A DNA stretch of 64,000 nucleotides from DAOVRD01 sp964521715 (lineage in GTDB: Bacteria; Planctomycetota; Brocadiia; SM23-32). Position 1 is the first letter of the stretch. Each line of letters begins with the position of its first letter. The translations under genes were made by a program, and so were the position numbers. Location of the stretch: positions 62,001 to 126,000 of the forward strand of contig CAZFSS010000005.1 in the NCBI GenBank assembly GCA_964521715.1, in the 5' to 3' direction. Of this stretch, positions 23,987 to 33,767 are shown piece by piece. The notes under the pieces are model-generated. The model was not told the DNA's origin. It ran no database searches and saw only the letters and a program-made list of their open reading frames with translations.

Positions 23987-25348
23987 ATGGCACCTGAGAG
24001 GGCCGCAGGGCGAGCCCCCCGGTCGGACGACCTCCTGCCGCGGCACCGGTGGCAGGAGGGCACGGCCTCGGGCGTCTGCCTGCTGGTTCTCTACGTGGTT
24101 CTTGCCCTGGTCCCCGTCGGCCTGGCGCTCGCCTTTGAGCCGCGGACGGGCGAGTCCTTCCTCAATGAGCTGGGCAAAGGGGCGGGGATGCTCGGCTTCG
24201 CCCTGCTGGCGCTCCAGGTGGCCCTGAGCGCTCGGCTCCGGCTGCTGGACGCCCCGTTCGGGCTCGACGTGGTGATGCAGTTCCACAAGGGGATGGCCAT
24301 CCTGGCCGGCGCGCTGTTGCTTTCCCATCCCTTTCTGCTGGCGCTCGGCGAGGATCGCTGGTACCTGTTCACGCCCGGGGCGGGGTGGCAAGTGAACCTG
24401 GGGCAGACCGGGCTCCTGATCCTGATCCTGATCATCCTGTGCGCCCTGTTCTTCGGGAAGCTTGGCATCCAGTACCAGGTCTGGCGCCACTCGCACAAGG
24501 CCGCCGTCGCCGTGGTCGTCATCGGCTTCGCCCACAGCCTGTTCATCGGCCCGGACCTGCAACGCCTCGGGATCAGGCTCTACTGGCTCGCGCTGCTCGG
24601 CATGGCCGTCGGCCTGTTCCTCTTCCGCAACGTGTTCGTGCCCCTGTGGGGTCGTCGGCGCTTCAAGGTGGTCTCAGTGGAGCGGGAAACCCACGACACC
24701 TTCACCGTTTCCCTGGAGCCGCAGGACGGCAGGCCGCTGCCCCATAGCCCGGGCCAATTCATGTGGCTGAAGCTCAGACGCCCCGGCCGCCCGTCGGAAG
24801 AGCATCCCTTCACGATCTCTTCGTCCCCGACCCGCGAGCCGCCCCTGACGGCGACCATCAAGGAATCGGGGGATTTCACCAACACGATCGGCCTGACCCG
24901 CCCGGGAGATACGGCCGGAGTCGAAGCCCCCTACGGCAGGTTCTCGTTCGTGCACCATGAGCCAAAAGCGTTCCTGTTCATCGCGGGCGGGGTCGGAATA
25001 ACGCCCATCCTCAGCATGCTGAGGTACCTGAAGGACGCGGGGAACCGGCGGCAGGCCGTGCTGATCTACGGGAACAAGACGGAGGCCGACATCATCCGCC
25101 GTGCAGAGCTGGACGACATGCCGGGCAACGTCAAGGTCGTCCATGTCCTGTCCAGGGCCGGCACAGAATGGCAGGGCCTGAAGGGCTACATTACGCAGGA
25201 CGTCATCCAGCGGCAGGCGGGTGAAGTGCTGGCCGAGGCGGACGTCTACGTCTGCGGCCCGCCTCCCATGATGGACATTGTTGTATCCTCTGTGAGGGGC
25301 CTCGGCGTCCCGGACCGGAGGATCCATTACGAACGTTTCGCAATCTAG
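23987..25348 (+). CDS. Ferric-reductase-like transmembrane flavoprotein (FAD/NAD(P)H-binding)
   Basis: 453 residues. The N-terminal half has membrane helices with paired histidines (QFHKGMAILAGALLLSHP and WRHSHKAAVAVVVIGFAHS) typical of the heme-binding ferric-reductase/NADPH-oxidase domain. The C-terminal half is a ferredoxin-reductase module with FAD motif EEHPFTISSSP, nucleotide motif GGVGITPILSML and the C-terminal CGPPPMM motif. It would carry electrons across the membrane from NAD(P)H. I chose ATG 23987 because AAAGGAG lies eight bases before it; an in-frame extension to 23693 has no family similarity. A small lipoprotein gene follows after 52 bases. Confidence 0.9.
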   Translation: MAPERAAGRAPRSDDLLPRHRWQEGTASGVCLLVLYVVLALVPVGLALAFEPRTGESFLNELGKGAGMLGFALLALQVALSARLRLLDAPFGLDVVMQFHKGMAILAGALLLSHPFLLALGEDRWYLFTPGAGWQVNLGQTGLLILILIILCALFFGKLGIQYQVWRHSHKAAVAVVVIGFAHSLFIGPDLQRLGIRLYWLALLGMAVGLFLFRNVFVPLWGRRRFKVVSVERETHDTFTVSLEPQDGRPLPHSPGQFMWLKLRRPGRPSEEHPFTISSSPTREPPLTATIKESGDFTNTIGLTRPGDTAGVEAPYGRFSFVHHEPKAFLFIAGGVGITPILSMLRYLKDAGNRRQAVLIYGNKTEADIIRRAELDDMPGNVKVVHVLSRAGTEWQGLKGYITQDVIQRQAGEVLAEADVYVCGPPPMMDIVVSSVRGLGVPDRRIHYERFAI

Positions 25349-25400
25349 GGGGACGCCTCATGCGGCCCCCGGCTCAAAGGGAAAGCGGAGCAGGACGAAC

Positions 25401-25673
25401 ATGCGTCAGAAACGAGCCCTGCTGGCAGGCCTGGGAGTGGCGGTCACGCTTCTGGGAGCGCTGGTCTTCTTTGCCTGCGAAAGGTCGCAGGCGCCGCCGG
25501 AGGGCGGTCCCGGATGCGAGGAGCGCGAGCATGCAGCCCCTGCCGAGCAGTCATGGCAACCCGCGCTGCCCGGAGAGCCGATCGACGGGCTGCTCGTGGT
25601 GGAGGTCGCGGGGCAGCGGCTCGCGTTCGGGCCCTCCGCCATGGTCGTCAGGCGCGCCCGGCAAGGGCCCTGA
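25401..25673 (+). CDS. Small predicted lipoprotein of unknown function
   Basis: 90 residues with a lipoprotein-type signal (LLAGLGVAVTLLGALVFFAC, lipobox FFAC with Cys near 26). A short Pro/Glu-rich mature part ends in GLLVVEVAGQRLAFGPSA, which looks like two beta strands. The ATG follows an AGGAC site. It sits between the ferric-reductase-like gene and a separate promoter, and is probably the last gene of that pair. No family recognised. Confidence 0.6.
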   Translation: MRQKRALLAGLGVAVTLLGALVFFACERSQAPPEGGPGCEEREHAAPAEQSWQPALPGEPIDGLLVVEVAGQRLAFGPSAMVVRRARQGP

Positions 25674-25674
25674 C

Positions 25675-25703
25675 TTGACAGCCCGAGCGCGGCGCCCCAC
25701 AAT
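25675..25703 (+). promoter_or_regulatory. Sigma-70-type promoter for the transglutaminase-like gene
   Basis: TTGACA (25675-25680), a 17-base spacer and CACAAT (25698-25703). The -35 is perfect and the -10 matches four of six. It lies 50 bases before the start at 25753 and directly after the lipoprotein stop. Confidence 0.5.
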
Positions 25704-25752
25704 GGCATGCTGGACCCTGTGGCTTTCCTTTCACGAGCGCGGATGAGGAGCG

Positions 25753-28254
25753 ATGAGCCCACACTGGTGCCTATGGACTGTGCTGATGGTCGTGCTGCTT
25801 CTGTGCGCGGAGCCCGACATGCGACAGGCAAAGGCCGCTGACAGCGCGCGCCTGGAACCCTGGGCCTCCAATACCGGCCCCACCGACGCGGCCAAGAGAC
25901 ACGTCGAAGAAGTGTCCTCCGCGCGGCACGAGTATGCCGTCACGCAAGGCGGCACGATGGACGGGCAGAACTGCAGCTCGCCGCTCGGACTGTTCGAAGC
26001 CCCGGAACTGAGGTGGGAGTCGAACCGGTCGGTGCGCATCGAGAACGTGGGCGAGACCGACGTTGTCAGCCCCTGGCTCTCAAACGGCCGGAACGCCTTC
26101 CGCACGATGCAGGAGATCATGCAGTCGGCCGTCGCACCCGGCATGAGCGACAGGGAGAAGGCCCTCGCACTGTGGTTCCAGGAGATCACCTACCGCTACC
26201 ACTGGCAGGGCGATAACAACGAACTGGGCGACCCCGTGCGCGTATTCAACGCCTACGGCCACAACACGTGCGGCAACGACGCCATATGCATGGCCGGGCT
26301 CTGGACCGCCGCGGGCCTGAAGGTCTGCCCCGCCAGGCCGCTGACGCACTGCATCTCGCAGGTCTTCTACGACGCCGGCTGGCACCTGCTGGACGGCGAC
26401 ATGCAGGGCCTCTACCTGCTGAGGGACAATGAGACCGTCGCCAGCGAGAAGGACCTCGTGGACGACCACGACCTGGTCAAGCGCACGCACACGCACGGCT
26501 TCCTTCACCCCATCTCCCGCCAGGAAGCCGAGATGCAGGCGTCCATCTTCGTCTACGAGGGTGAGGCCAAGGGCACCCGCAACTGCCGCATGGACACGAC
26601 GATGGACATGACGCTCAGGCCGGGCGAGGCGCTCGTCTACCGCTGGGGCCACGTGGAGCCGGTCAAGTACCACGGCCCGGACAAGCCCAGGTTCCCCCAT
26701 GCGATCTGCAACAGCCTGTGGGAGTACCGGCCCGACCTCTCGAAGGACCTCTGGCGCAAAGGCGCAGAGACGGCCGAAAACATCAGGACGACCGCCGACG
26801 GCCTGGCGGCCGAGGCCGGCCAGACCGGCACGATCGTCTGGAAGATCCGCACGCCCTACCCCATCGTCGGAGGACGGTACGAGCTGGAGGGCCAGGAGGT
26901 GAAGGTCGACCTCTCCAAGGACGGCAAAGAGTGGACGGAGATGACGAGCGGCATCCTCGACTTCCAGTTCCCGTCGGAGTGGGGCCCGTTCTACGAGTGC
27001 TTCCTCAAGTGCACGCTTGCCGCCGACGCGCGCCTGAAGTCCCTCGCCATCATCAACGACGTGCAGACGTCCCCCTTCACGATGCCGGGCATGGTCGTGG
27101 GCGACAACGCATTCGCCTACACCGACGAGTCGCCGGGCGAGCGGAAGGTGCGCATCACGCACGAGTGGGCCGAGCGCTCGGCCACGCGGCCGCCTCTGGC
27201 CCCCGCCGCGGCGGTCTTCCCGGCCGATGGCGGCGAGACGGACGGCACGGACTTCGCGTTCCAGTGGCAGCCCGCTGAGGACCCAGACGGCGACGGGATC
27301 GCCGACTATCACTTCATGCTCTCCGATCGGGCGGACGTGAAGTGGCCGCTCTCGCTCAACTTCTGGAAGCTCATCTCGCGCACGCCGGACAAGGGCAACC
27401 CGCGCTACACGCTGCCTTACGTGGGGCTGCTCACGCCGGGCAAGACCTACTACTGGCGCGTGCGGGCCATGGACGACAAGGGCGTCTGGGGGCCCTGGAG
27501 CCAGGTATGGAGCGTCGTCCCGCAAGGGCCGACGCCGCCGCTCGACGTGACGCTCGACTTCGACCCCGACCGTGGCGTCGGCACGCTCAGGTGGAAGCCC
27601 AATCCGGTGGGCCGCCCCGCCGCCAAGTACCGCGTCTACGGCAGCGATGAGAAGGGCTTCTCCGTCAGCGACGAGCCCTACGAAGTCAATCTGGGCCAGA
27701 AGAGCACGCTGACGTCCCCGTTCGCGGCGAACTTCGCGGCGGAGACGACAGAGGCCGCCCTGACCGTCATGGGCGAGGGGCTTGACCTGCCCAACGCGAA
27801 CAGGGCCTACTACCGCGTCGTCGCCGTGGACGCCAATGGGAAGCGGAGCTGGTCGTCGGCCTACGCGGCCGCGCCCCGGCCGTTCATCTACTCCAGGCCC
27901 GTCACAACAGCGAAGGCGGGGCAGCAGTACCGATACCAGCTCGCCGCCGTGCGCTCGCTGGGCGACGCGAGGAATCGCGGCGAGAGCGGCATGGGCTTCT
28001 GGAACATCGAGCAGCCCAAATTCGCTCTCGATCGGGCCCCCGCCTGGCTCAAGATCGACCAGGCCACCGGCGCGCTGTCCGGCACGCCCGACGCCGCCGG
28101 CGAGGCCGAGGTGGCCGTGACGGCCCTCATCGACCGGGAAGTCCCGCAGCTCGACGAGAACATCCTCAGTTGGGGGAACTACAAGGTCGTCGGCACATCC
28201 ACCGAGAGGATCGGCACGGCCACGCAGAGGTTCGTCATAAAGGTCAGCCCGTAG
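25753..28254 (+). CDS. Secreted transglutaminase-like protein with fibronectin- and putative-Ig-type modules
   Basis: 833 residues with a signal peptide (LMVVLLLCAEPDMRQAKA). Residues about 110-230 carry a transglutaminase-like core: Cys near 173 (HNTCGNDAICMAGLW), His near 199 (THCISQVFYDAGW) and Asp near 214 (HLLDGD), the Cys-His-Asp triad in the expected order. Downstream are beta-sandwich modules, including a fibronectin-III-like one (GKTYYWRVRAMDDKGVWG) and a C-terminal putative-Ig module (APAWLKIDQATGALSGTPDA). Transglutaminase-like folds in bacteria are often peptidases or amidases. Role unknown; perhaps an extracytoplasmic protein- or peptide-processing enzyme. It converges with the PPC-domain gene. 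Confidence 0.7.
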   Translation: MSPHWCLWTVLMVVLLLCAEPDMRQAKAADSARLEPWASNTGPTDAAKRHVEEVSSARHEYAVTQGGTMDGQNCSSPLGLFEAPELRWESNRSVRIENVGETDVVSPWLSNGRNAFRTMQEIMQSAVAPGMSDREKALALWFQEITYRYHWQGDNNELGDPVRVFNAYGHNTCGNDAICMAGLWTAAGLKVCPARPLTHCISQVFYDAGWHLLDGDMQGLYLLRDNETVASEKDLVDDHDLVKRTHTHGFLHPISRQEAEMQASIFVYEGEAKGTRNCRMDTTMDMTLRPGEALVYRWGHVEPVKYHGPDKPRFPHAICNSLWEYRPDLSKDLWRKGAETAENIRTTADGLAAEAGQTGTIVWKIRTPYPIVGGRYELEGQEVKVDLSKDGKEWTEMTSGILDFQFPSEWGPFYECFLKCTLAADARLKSLAIINDVQTSPFTMPGMVVGDNAFAYTDESPGERKVRITHEWAERSATRPPLAPAAAVFPADGGETDGTDFAFQWQPAEDPDGDGIADYHFMLSDRADVKWPLSLNFWKLISRTPDKGNPRYTLPYVGLLTPGKTYYWRVRAMDDKGVWGPWSQVWSVVPQGPTPPLDVTLDFDPDRGVGTLRWKPNPVGRPAAKYRVYGSDEKGFSVSDEPYEVNLGQKSTLTSPFAANFAAETTEAALTVMGEGLDLPNANRAYYRVVAVDANGKRSWSSAYAAAPRPFIYSRPVTTAKAGQQYRYQLAAVRSLGDARNRGESGMGFWNIEQPKFALDRAPAWLKIDQATGALSGTPDAAGEAEVAVTALIDREVPQLDENILSWGNYKVVGTSTERIGTATQRFVIKVSP

Positions 28255-28290
28255 GATTCTGAGAGCGCTCAGGCCCCCGCCGCGCGCGCA

Positions 28291-30720
28291 TCAGGGCTCG
28301 ACGACCACGAACGGGACGGCCGGCAGCAGGCCGAGCGAGACCCGCCGTGTCTCCGTCGTCTGTTCGCCGCCGTCCTCGCCTTCCTTCTTGACGGGCAGAT
28401 CAGCGAAAGCCTCGACGATCAGATTGTCGCGGAATCCGGCCTTTGCCGCCTCGCCCTCAACCTTCAGTTGGAAGGCCAGGCCATAGGGAACGATCCTGGC
28501 ATCCTGAATGGCTACTCCCTGGGGCGGTTCGGTCGGCTCCAGGTAGATGTTGGGGAGCCTCAAACGCCTCGACGCGCCGATCCGCACCTGCGCCGTGCCC
28601 GTGGCCGGGACGCGCACGGGCTCCAGGCCTGCCGGCTCAAGCGGAAGGGGATACCATCTGGCCTTCCCGACCGCGACCATGAGCTCCTGGGACGGCGCCA
28701 GATGGCGGTAGAGGAACGCCTGCACCAAATCCTCCGAAGGGACGACGGGGCGGCTGACCGCTTGCCCGTCGATCCGGGCGCGTCCCTCCAACTGCAACGC
28801 GACCGGCCGATCCGGCGGCTCCCGGGGGGCGGTCAGGGTCATGCAGATGCTGTCATGGCCGCCGGGGATCCGCCCTCCGCTCAGGGCGAAACCGGCGGGG
28901 GCGTCTGTCACCGCCAGCTCGATGTCGCCCTCGAATCCGTCCTTCCGCAGCGCGTGCACGGTGAATGGGACCACGCGCCCGGCAAGCACGCTCAGGCTGG
29001 AGGGGGCCATGCGCAGCGCGAAGTCCGGCTGCGGGGGACCGACCCGCAGGCGATAGGCATGGGCCGGGCTGCCGTGGTTCTCTGTGTCGGACACCTGCAC
29101 GCAGTAGGTCCCATCCTCCGGCAGCCGAGTGCGCAGATATGAATCGGCGTGGTGCGTGAGCAGTCCCATGTCGGGGTGCAGGTCGCCGTCCGTCAGCATG
29201 TGGTCGTCGTTCCATTCCAGCACGCGGCCTGACGCGTCAGTCAGCCGCAGCAGCGAATCCAGCGGCGAGTTCAACCGGCGGGCGAGCACCTCAGCCACCA
29301 CTTCGTCGCCGGCACGGCCCTCGAACCGGAACGCGTCCACGTCGCCGGGCCGGTCGATGCGCCCGTCCACCACCTGGGGCAGGGCGATCGGCTGCGCGCT
29401 CTGCACGTCATCGTTCGGCTCGGCCTCCGCACACCCGGGGAGCGCATCCACGGCGTAAGTCACTTCATTGGAAAGGCATTCGCCCTCGCGCAGGACCGCG
29501 TGCCGGACGCAGTCGTGGCCGGGCTGCGTGTCGAGAGGCAACCGATCTGTGGGCAGGTTCCAGCCCTCGATGGAAGCGACGGTCTCGACGCCTGTCCGCC
29601 CGCCCAGAGGGAACGCCTGCGTGATGAAGGGCAGTTCGCCCACGGCGATGCGGTAGACGAAATCCTGCCGTCCGCGATAGATGGAATCGCGCACTTCCAA
29701 CTCGTACTCGCCGTCCTCAGGGACGCGGCAGAAGAGGACCGGGTCGGGATGGAACCGGTAGTCGTCCGCAAAGGCCACTTCGCGGCCCTTCGCGTCGTAC
29801 AGGGCTACCGTTGCCTGGAACCAGCCGGGCACGGCGTCAGCCAGGAACGGAATCAGGCACCGCGCCCGCGTCTCTATCACCAGCCCCTGTCCGCGCTTCG
29901 CCCGGAAGCGGAACCGATCGACGTCTCCCGGCATGATCTGGCCGTTCAACACCACGGGCAGATCGATGGTCGGCTCCGGCGGCAGGTAGGCGAACCGGCC
30001 TGGATCGTTCGGCTCCTGCTCGCGGAGCTCCGGCAGCATCCCCACCTGGAAGCGCATGGGATTAGTCAGGCCCAGCGCAGTTCCGAGCCTCAGCTCCCGA
30101 TCGCCGGGCGCCGCGCCGGGATCGATGGTCACCTCGATCAGCACCACCTCCGCAAGCTGCAAGTTGAGCTGCCTCTTGCCGAGCGTTCCCCAATCGAGGA
30201 GTTCGTTCGCCACTTGCTGCAATTGCCTGAGGTCCTTGCTTTCCAGATCCCGAAGGAGCGGGTGGTCCGGCAGTTCCACCGCCCCCGTCTCTGCCTGACC
30301 CTCCTGCATTGCGCCCTCGCCCCTGTCCACGTGCCAGCTTGCGAGCACCCACGCGGGAAGCTTGGGCTCACGGCCCTCTCGCTTGAGCTCCTCCAGCCGC
30401 TGCTCCCAGAGCTGCGCGAGCCGCTTGCGAAGTTCCTGGCGCTGTTCGCCGGTCAGATTCATGCGGAGCCGGTAATCCTTGAGGACCGTGGCGCGCACTC
30501 CCTCGCCGGAGACGTAGACGGCGCTGACACCTCGCAGAAGCTGGCCGCCGACCGTAACCTCGAAGACGGAGCCCTGCTGCCCGCCGGCGGGATAGAGGTA
30601 GCCGATGTGCGGCTGCCGCCCGGCGGCCGCACGCCTCGCAGGCGCCCCCCAGGCGGCCGGCGCGCACGCCATCAACGCCACAAGCAACAGGTATCCGGAT
30701 GCTTTCATGCGCATGGTCAT
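28291..30720 (-). CDS. Secreted pre-peptidase C-terminal (PPC) domain protein
   Basis: 809 residues with a signal peptide (SGYLLLVALMACAPAAWG). It starts with an IPT-like module (IGYLYPAGGQQGSVFEVTVGG), then two PPC-type beta-sandwiches recognisable by QEPNDPGRFAY to GDVDRFRFRAKRGQG and AEPNDDVQSAQPIALP to GDVDAFRFEGRAGDE. This is the third member of the planctomycete DUF1549/DUF1553 - DUF1501 - PPC set. Its start lies three bases after the DUF1501 stop. Function is not established; these proteins are abundant in planctomycetes and thought to act at the cell surface. Confidence 0.85.
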   Translation of the reverse strand: MTMRMKASGYLLLVALMACAPAAWGAPARRAAAGRQPHIGYLYPAGGQQGSVFEVTVGGQLLRGVSAVYVSGEGVRATVLKDYRLRMNLTGEQRQELRKRLAQLWEQRLEELKREGREPKLPAWVLASWHVDRGEGAMQEGQAETGAVELPDHPLLRDLESKDLRQLQQVANELLDWGTLGKRQLNLQLAEVVLIEVTIDPGAAPGDRELRLGTALGLTNPMRFQVGMLPELREQEPNDPGRFAYLPPEPTIDLPVVLNGQIMPGDVDRFRFRAKRGQGLVIETRARCLIPFLADAVPGWFQATVALYDAKGREVAFADDYRFHPDPVLFCRVPEDGEYELEVRDSIYRGRQDFVYRIAVGELPFITQAFPLGGRTGVETVASIEGWNLPTDRLPLDTQPGHDCVRHAVLREGECLSNEVTYAVDALPGCAEAEPNDDVQSAQPIALPQVVDGRIDRPGDVDAFRFEGRAGDEVVAEVLARRLNSPLDSLLRLTDASGRVLEWNDDHMLTDGDLHPDMGLLTHHADSYLRTRLPEDGTYCVQVSDTENHGSPAHAYRLRVGPPQPDFALRMAPSSLSVLAGRVVPFTVHALRKDGFEGDIELAVTDAPAGFALSGGRIPGGHDSICMTLTAPREPPDRPVALQLEGRARIDGQAVSRPVVPSEDLVQAFLYRHLAPSQELMVAVGKARWYPLPLEPAGLEPVRVPATGTAQVRIGASRRLRLPNIYLEPTEPPQGVAIQDARIVPYGLAFQLKVEGEAAKAGFRDNLIVEAFADLPVKKEGEDGGEQTTETRRVSLGLLPAVPFVVVEP

Positions 30721-30723
30721 GGA

Positions 30724-32055
30724 TCACATGATCTCTGTGAGCAGGCCGCCGGTCTCTTCGCCGGCCTCCTCCGCCGGCAGGACCCTGACGTCCAGTCCGC
30801 GCGGATTGGGAAGCGGACTTTCGGGGTCGATACCGAGCAACACGTACATGCTGGCGATCAGGTCTCGCGGATACACGGGACGCGCCGCCACTTCCTCGCC
30901 CTTCTCGTTCGAGGCCCCTACGACGCGGCCGCCCTTGAACCCTCCGCCGGCAAGAACGGCGCAGAAGCACTTGCCGTAGTGGCCGCGCCCGCCGTTCCAG
31001 GGCGGGTCCCACTGGATCTTCGGCGTGCGCCCGAACTCGCCGCTCCACCACACAATCGTGCTGTCCAGCAGGCCCCTGTCGGCCAGGTCCTGGAGGAGCG
31101 TGGCCATGCCCCGGTCCATCTCGGGCAGCATCCGGCGCATGATCGCGAAGTGCTGCTTGTGGGTGTCCCAGCCGTTGTAGTTGATGGTCACGTAGGGCAC
31201 GCCACGCTCGACCAGCCGGCGCGCCATCAGGCAGGACTGGCCGAACGTGTTGCGGCCGTAACGATCCCGGGTCTCGTCTTTCTCCTCCGACAGGTCGAAG
31301 AGCTTTCTCGCCTCTCCGAACATCATGCCGTAGGCTTCCGCCTCGCATCGGTCGAGCTCTTCGAAGTGCGGATTCGCCGGCATGGCCTTCCCGAGCGTGT
31401 CCAGCGAGTGGAGCAGGTCGCGCCTGCTGAGCTGGCGCTCGTCGGAGATGCCCGGCGCGACCATCCCTTCCACGGCGAAGGGCGTCCGGTTGGGGTCCCC
31501 GCCGGTGGCGAACGGCTTGTAGCGCTGGCCCAGGAACCCCGCCTCGGAGAACCGGCCCTGGAGCTGGGTCAGCACGATGTAGGGCGGAACCACGCCCGCA
31601 TACCCGTGATCGTAGCCCTTGAAAAGGGACACGACGGCTCCAGCGGAAGGATAGACCAGCCTGCCCGGCTCGCGCCCGGTCTGCACGATGTAGGAAGCCG
31701 TCTCATGGGCGTTGATGCCGTGCGTCATGCTTCGGATCATGGAGTACTTGTCCGCCTGCTGCGCCAGCAGCGGCAGCTGATCGCTGATCTGTATGCCGTC
31801 CACGTTGGTGGGGATAGCCTTGTCGAAGGGGCCGCAGTAGTCGTAACCGGCGTCCGGCTTCGGGTCGAAGGTGTCCAGTTGGGACGGACCGCCCCATAGC
31901 CAGATCTGGATGACGGACTTGGCCCGCGCCGCCTGCTCCCCCGAGCCCGCCCGGACGCCGAAGCGGCCGGCCAGCGCCAGTGCGGCCGCCCCCAGGACCA
32001 TCCGCTTCAGGGCGCCGCGCCGGGTGAAGCCGCCTGTCATTGATGCCGGGCTCAT
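30724..32055 (-). CDS. DUF1501 family (sulfatase-like) exported protein
   Basis: 443 residues. The N-terminus TRRGALKRMVLGAAALALAG is a Tat-like twin-arginine signal. The body shows DUF1501 hallmarks: VIQIWLWGGPSQLDTFDPKP, a middle with GRNTFGQSCLMARRLVE, and GWDTHKQHF near the C-terminal metal-site region, followed by VWWSGEFGRTP. The family is related to alkaline phosphatase and sulfatase folds, but no activity has been firmly shown to my knowledge. It is the middle gene of the trio, with about 33 bases between it and the DUF1549/1553 gene. Confidence 0.9.
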   Translation of the reverse strand: MSPASMTGGFTRRGALKRMVLGAAALALAGRFGVRAGSGEQAARAKSVIQIWLWGGPSQLDTFDPKPDAGYDYCGPFDKAIPTNVDGIQISDQLPLLAQQADKYSMIRSMTHGINAHETASYIVQTGREPGRLVYPSAGAVVSLFKGYDHGYAGVVPPYIVLTQLQGRFSEAGFLGQRYKPFATGGDPNRTPFAVEGMVAPGISDERQLSRRDLLHSLDTLGKAMPANPHFEELDRCEAEAYGMMFGEARKLFDLSEEKDETRDRYGRNTFGQSCLMARRLVERGVPYVTINYNGWDTHKQHFAIMRRMLPEMDRGMATLLQDLADRGLLDSTIVWWSGEFGRTPKIQWDPPWNGGRGHYGKCFCAVLAGGGFKGGRVVGASNEKGEEVAARPVYPRDLIASMYVLLGIDPESPLPNPRGLDVRVLPAEEAGEETGGLLTEIM

Positions 32056-32088
32056 GCTCGTTTCCTCGCCTCCAGTCAGGGCGCCAGC

Positions 32089-33654
32089 TTAGTGCCGGTA
32101 GAGGAATTCCTTCGTGTTGATCAGCGCCCACGCGAGGTCCTGGGCGGCCTGCCTATCGGTCAGCCCGGGCGTGCCGCAGTACTGCTCGGCGGCGGCAAGC
32201 TCGGCCGCCGTCGGCTCGCGCGACAGGATGGTCATGTAGACCCCGCGGATCGCGCGGCGCCGGTTGCCCTCGGCCGCCCCGATCACCTGCCGGAGGCGCC
32301 AGCTGCGGGCAATCTTCTGCTGCACGTGCGTCGAATTGAGCAGGTGCAGCCGCTGCTCCGCCGTGGGCTTGTTGCTGCGTTCGGATTCGAGGCCGGTGTC
32401 GCGGGCCGGACGGCCGAACATCTCGAGGAACTGGCTCGTGATGCTCCCGTCGGCCAGCGCGATCGTCAGCTCCTGCTCCGGGATGAACGTGAAAGGTTCC
32501 GGGATGGCGCTTGAGTAACTCTCGCCGCCTCCCCCGATCCAGCACAGAGCATCGGCCAGGACCTCGGCGTCCAGCCGGCGCACCGGGTAATACGCGAACA
32601 GGGCCTCGGCCTGCGGATCGTCGCTCCGCGGGATCGAGGACTGCTGGTACGTGCGGGAGTTGAGGATCAGCCGGTAAACGTGCCGCAGGTCGTAGTCGGC
32701 GCCCAGCAGCTCCTTCTCCAGGTAGGCCAGCAGCTCGGGATTAGCGGGAGGATTGTCCGGCCGGATGTCGTCCGGCTCGTCGATGATGCCGCGGCCCAGC
32801 AGCCAGGCCCATATGCGGTTCACGATGTTACGCGCGAACCACGGGTTATCCCGCGCGACCAGCCAGTCGGCAAAGACGCGGCGGGGATCCTCTCCCGGCG
32901 GTATCGCGACGGCAACCCCGTCGGGGAAGACGGCCGCCAGAGGGCCGGCCGGCGCCGGGTCCAGGCACACGATCTCTTCCTTCCACTCGGCCGTCTGCTT
33001 GTACGCGATCCGCGAGAAGAAGGCTGCCATGCCGGAGCGCCGGGCTTCCGGCCAATTCGAAGTGCGGGCCCCCATGAAGGTCAAGGCCACCGCATCGGCT
33101 ATGGCGGAGGGCTCGCGGCCCTGGACCGCGCGGTAGAAGTTGACCGGCGGCACGCGGAAGTTGCTGCCGCTGGAAGTCAGCAGATCGCGGACGAACTCGT
33201 CATACGGCCGGTTCTCCCGAATTGCATCCCGGATCCAGCGATGGTAGGCCTGTACCGCGTTCGGCCACAGGTTGATGGGGAACTCCGCCTTGACGCGCAG
33301 CAGGTCGCACCACTTCAGCGACCAGTAATCGGCGAATTGCTCCCGTTCGAGCAACGCGTCGATCAGCGCGGCGCGCTTGTTGGGGCTCGGGTCCTGCAGG
33401 AAGCTGCGCACCTCCCGGGGCTCGGGCAGGGCGCCGATGACGTCGATGTAGACGCGCCTGATGAAGACCGCGTCCGAACACACGTTCGCCGGCTGGATGC
33501 CGTGCTCCCGCAGCGAGGCCAGCACCAGGTCATCGATGGGGTTGTTCGCCTCGACCGCTGCGTCGCGCTCGAACGGAAGCACGACCTCCTGCCCCCCGAC
33601 CTGGCCCGCAAGGGCCACCGTGAAGAGCGCGACGGACAGAAGGGCTCTCATCAT
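32089..33654 (-). CDS. DUF1549/DUF1553 planctomycete exported protein
   Basis: 521 residues with a signal peptide (MMRALLSVALFTVALAGQVGG). DUF1549 (IDDLVLASLREHGIQPANV to DYWSLKWCDLLRVKAEFP) is followed by DUF1553 (NPWFARNIVNRIWAWLLGRG, DYDLRHVYRLILNSRTYQQS, PVRRLDAEVLADALCWIGG). Compared with many relatives it lacks an N-terminal cytochrome-c-like (PSCyt1) domain. First gene of the trio; start at ATG 33654, where two ATG codons stand in tandem. The domain set is a strong marker for Planctomycetota and relatives. Biochemical role unknown. Confidence 0.92.
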   Translation of the reverse strand: MMRALLSVALFTVALAGQVGGQEVVLPFERDAAVEANNPIDDLVLASLREHGIQPANVCSDAVFIRRVYIDVIGALPEPREVRSFLQDPSPNKRAALIDALLEREQFADYWSLKWCDLLRVKAEFPINLWPNAVQAYHRWIRDAIRENRPYDEFVRDLLTSSGSNFRVPPVNFYRAVQGREPSAIADAVALTFMGARTSNWPEARRSGMAAFFSRIAYKQTAEWKEEIVCLDPAPAGPLAAVFPDGVAVAIPPGEDPRRVFADWLVARDNPWFARNIVNRIWAWLLGRGIIDEPDDIRPDNPPANPELLAYLEKELLGADYDLRHVYRLILNSRTYQQSSIPRSDDPQAEALFAYYPVRRLDAEVLADALCWIGGGGESYSSAIPEPFTFIPEQELTIALADGSITSQFLEMFGRPARDTGLESERSNKPTAEQRLHLLNSTHVQQKIARSWRLRQVIGAAEGNRRRAIRGVYMTILSREPTAAELAAAEQYCGTPGLTDRQAAQDLAWALINTKEFLYRH

Positions 33655-33712
33655 CCGGCCTTCCGCATTTGGCCTGTGGTCCGCGCCTGGCGCCGCGTCG
33701 GGCTGCACCGGC

Positions 33713-33742
33713 ATTCTAACCCGCGTTCCGCGGGCTGCACAA
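33713..33742 (-). promoter_or_regulatory. Possible promoter of the DUF1549/DUF1501/PPC operon
   Basis: On the minus strand TTGTGC (33737-33742), an 18-base spacer and TAGAAT (33713-33718). The spacer contains a GC hairpin (CCGCGGG and CCCGCGG arms around 33728-33749) that might be a binding site. The -35 is poor, so this is tentative. Confidence 0.35.
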
Positions 33743-33767
33743 CCCGCGGTGGCACCGCCTCATGGGC

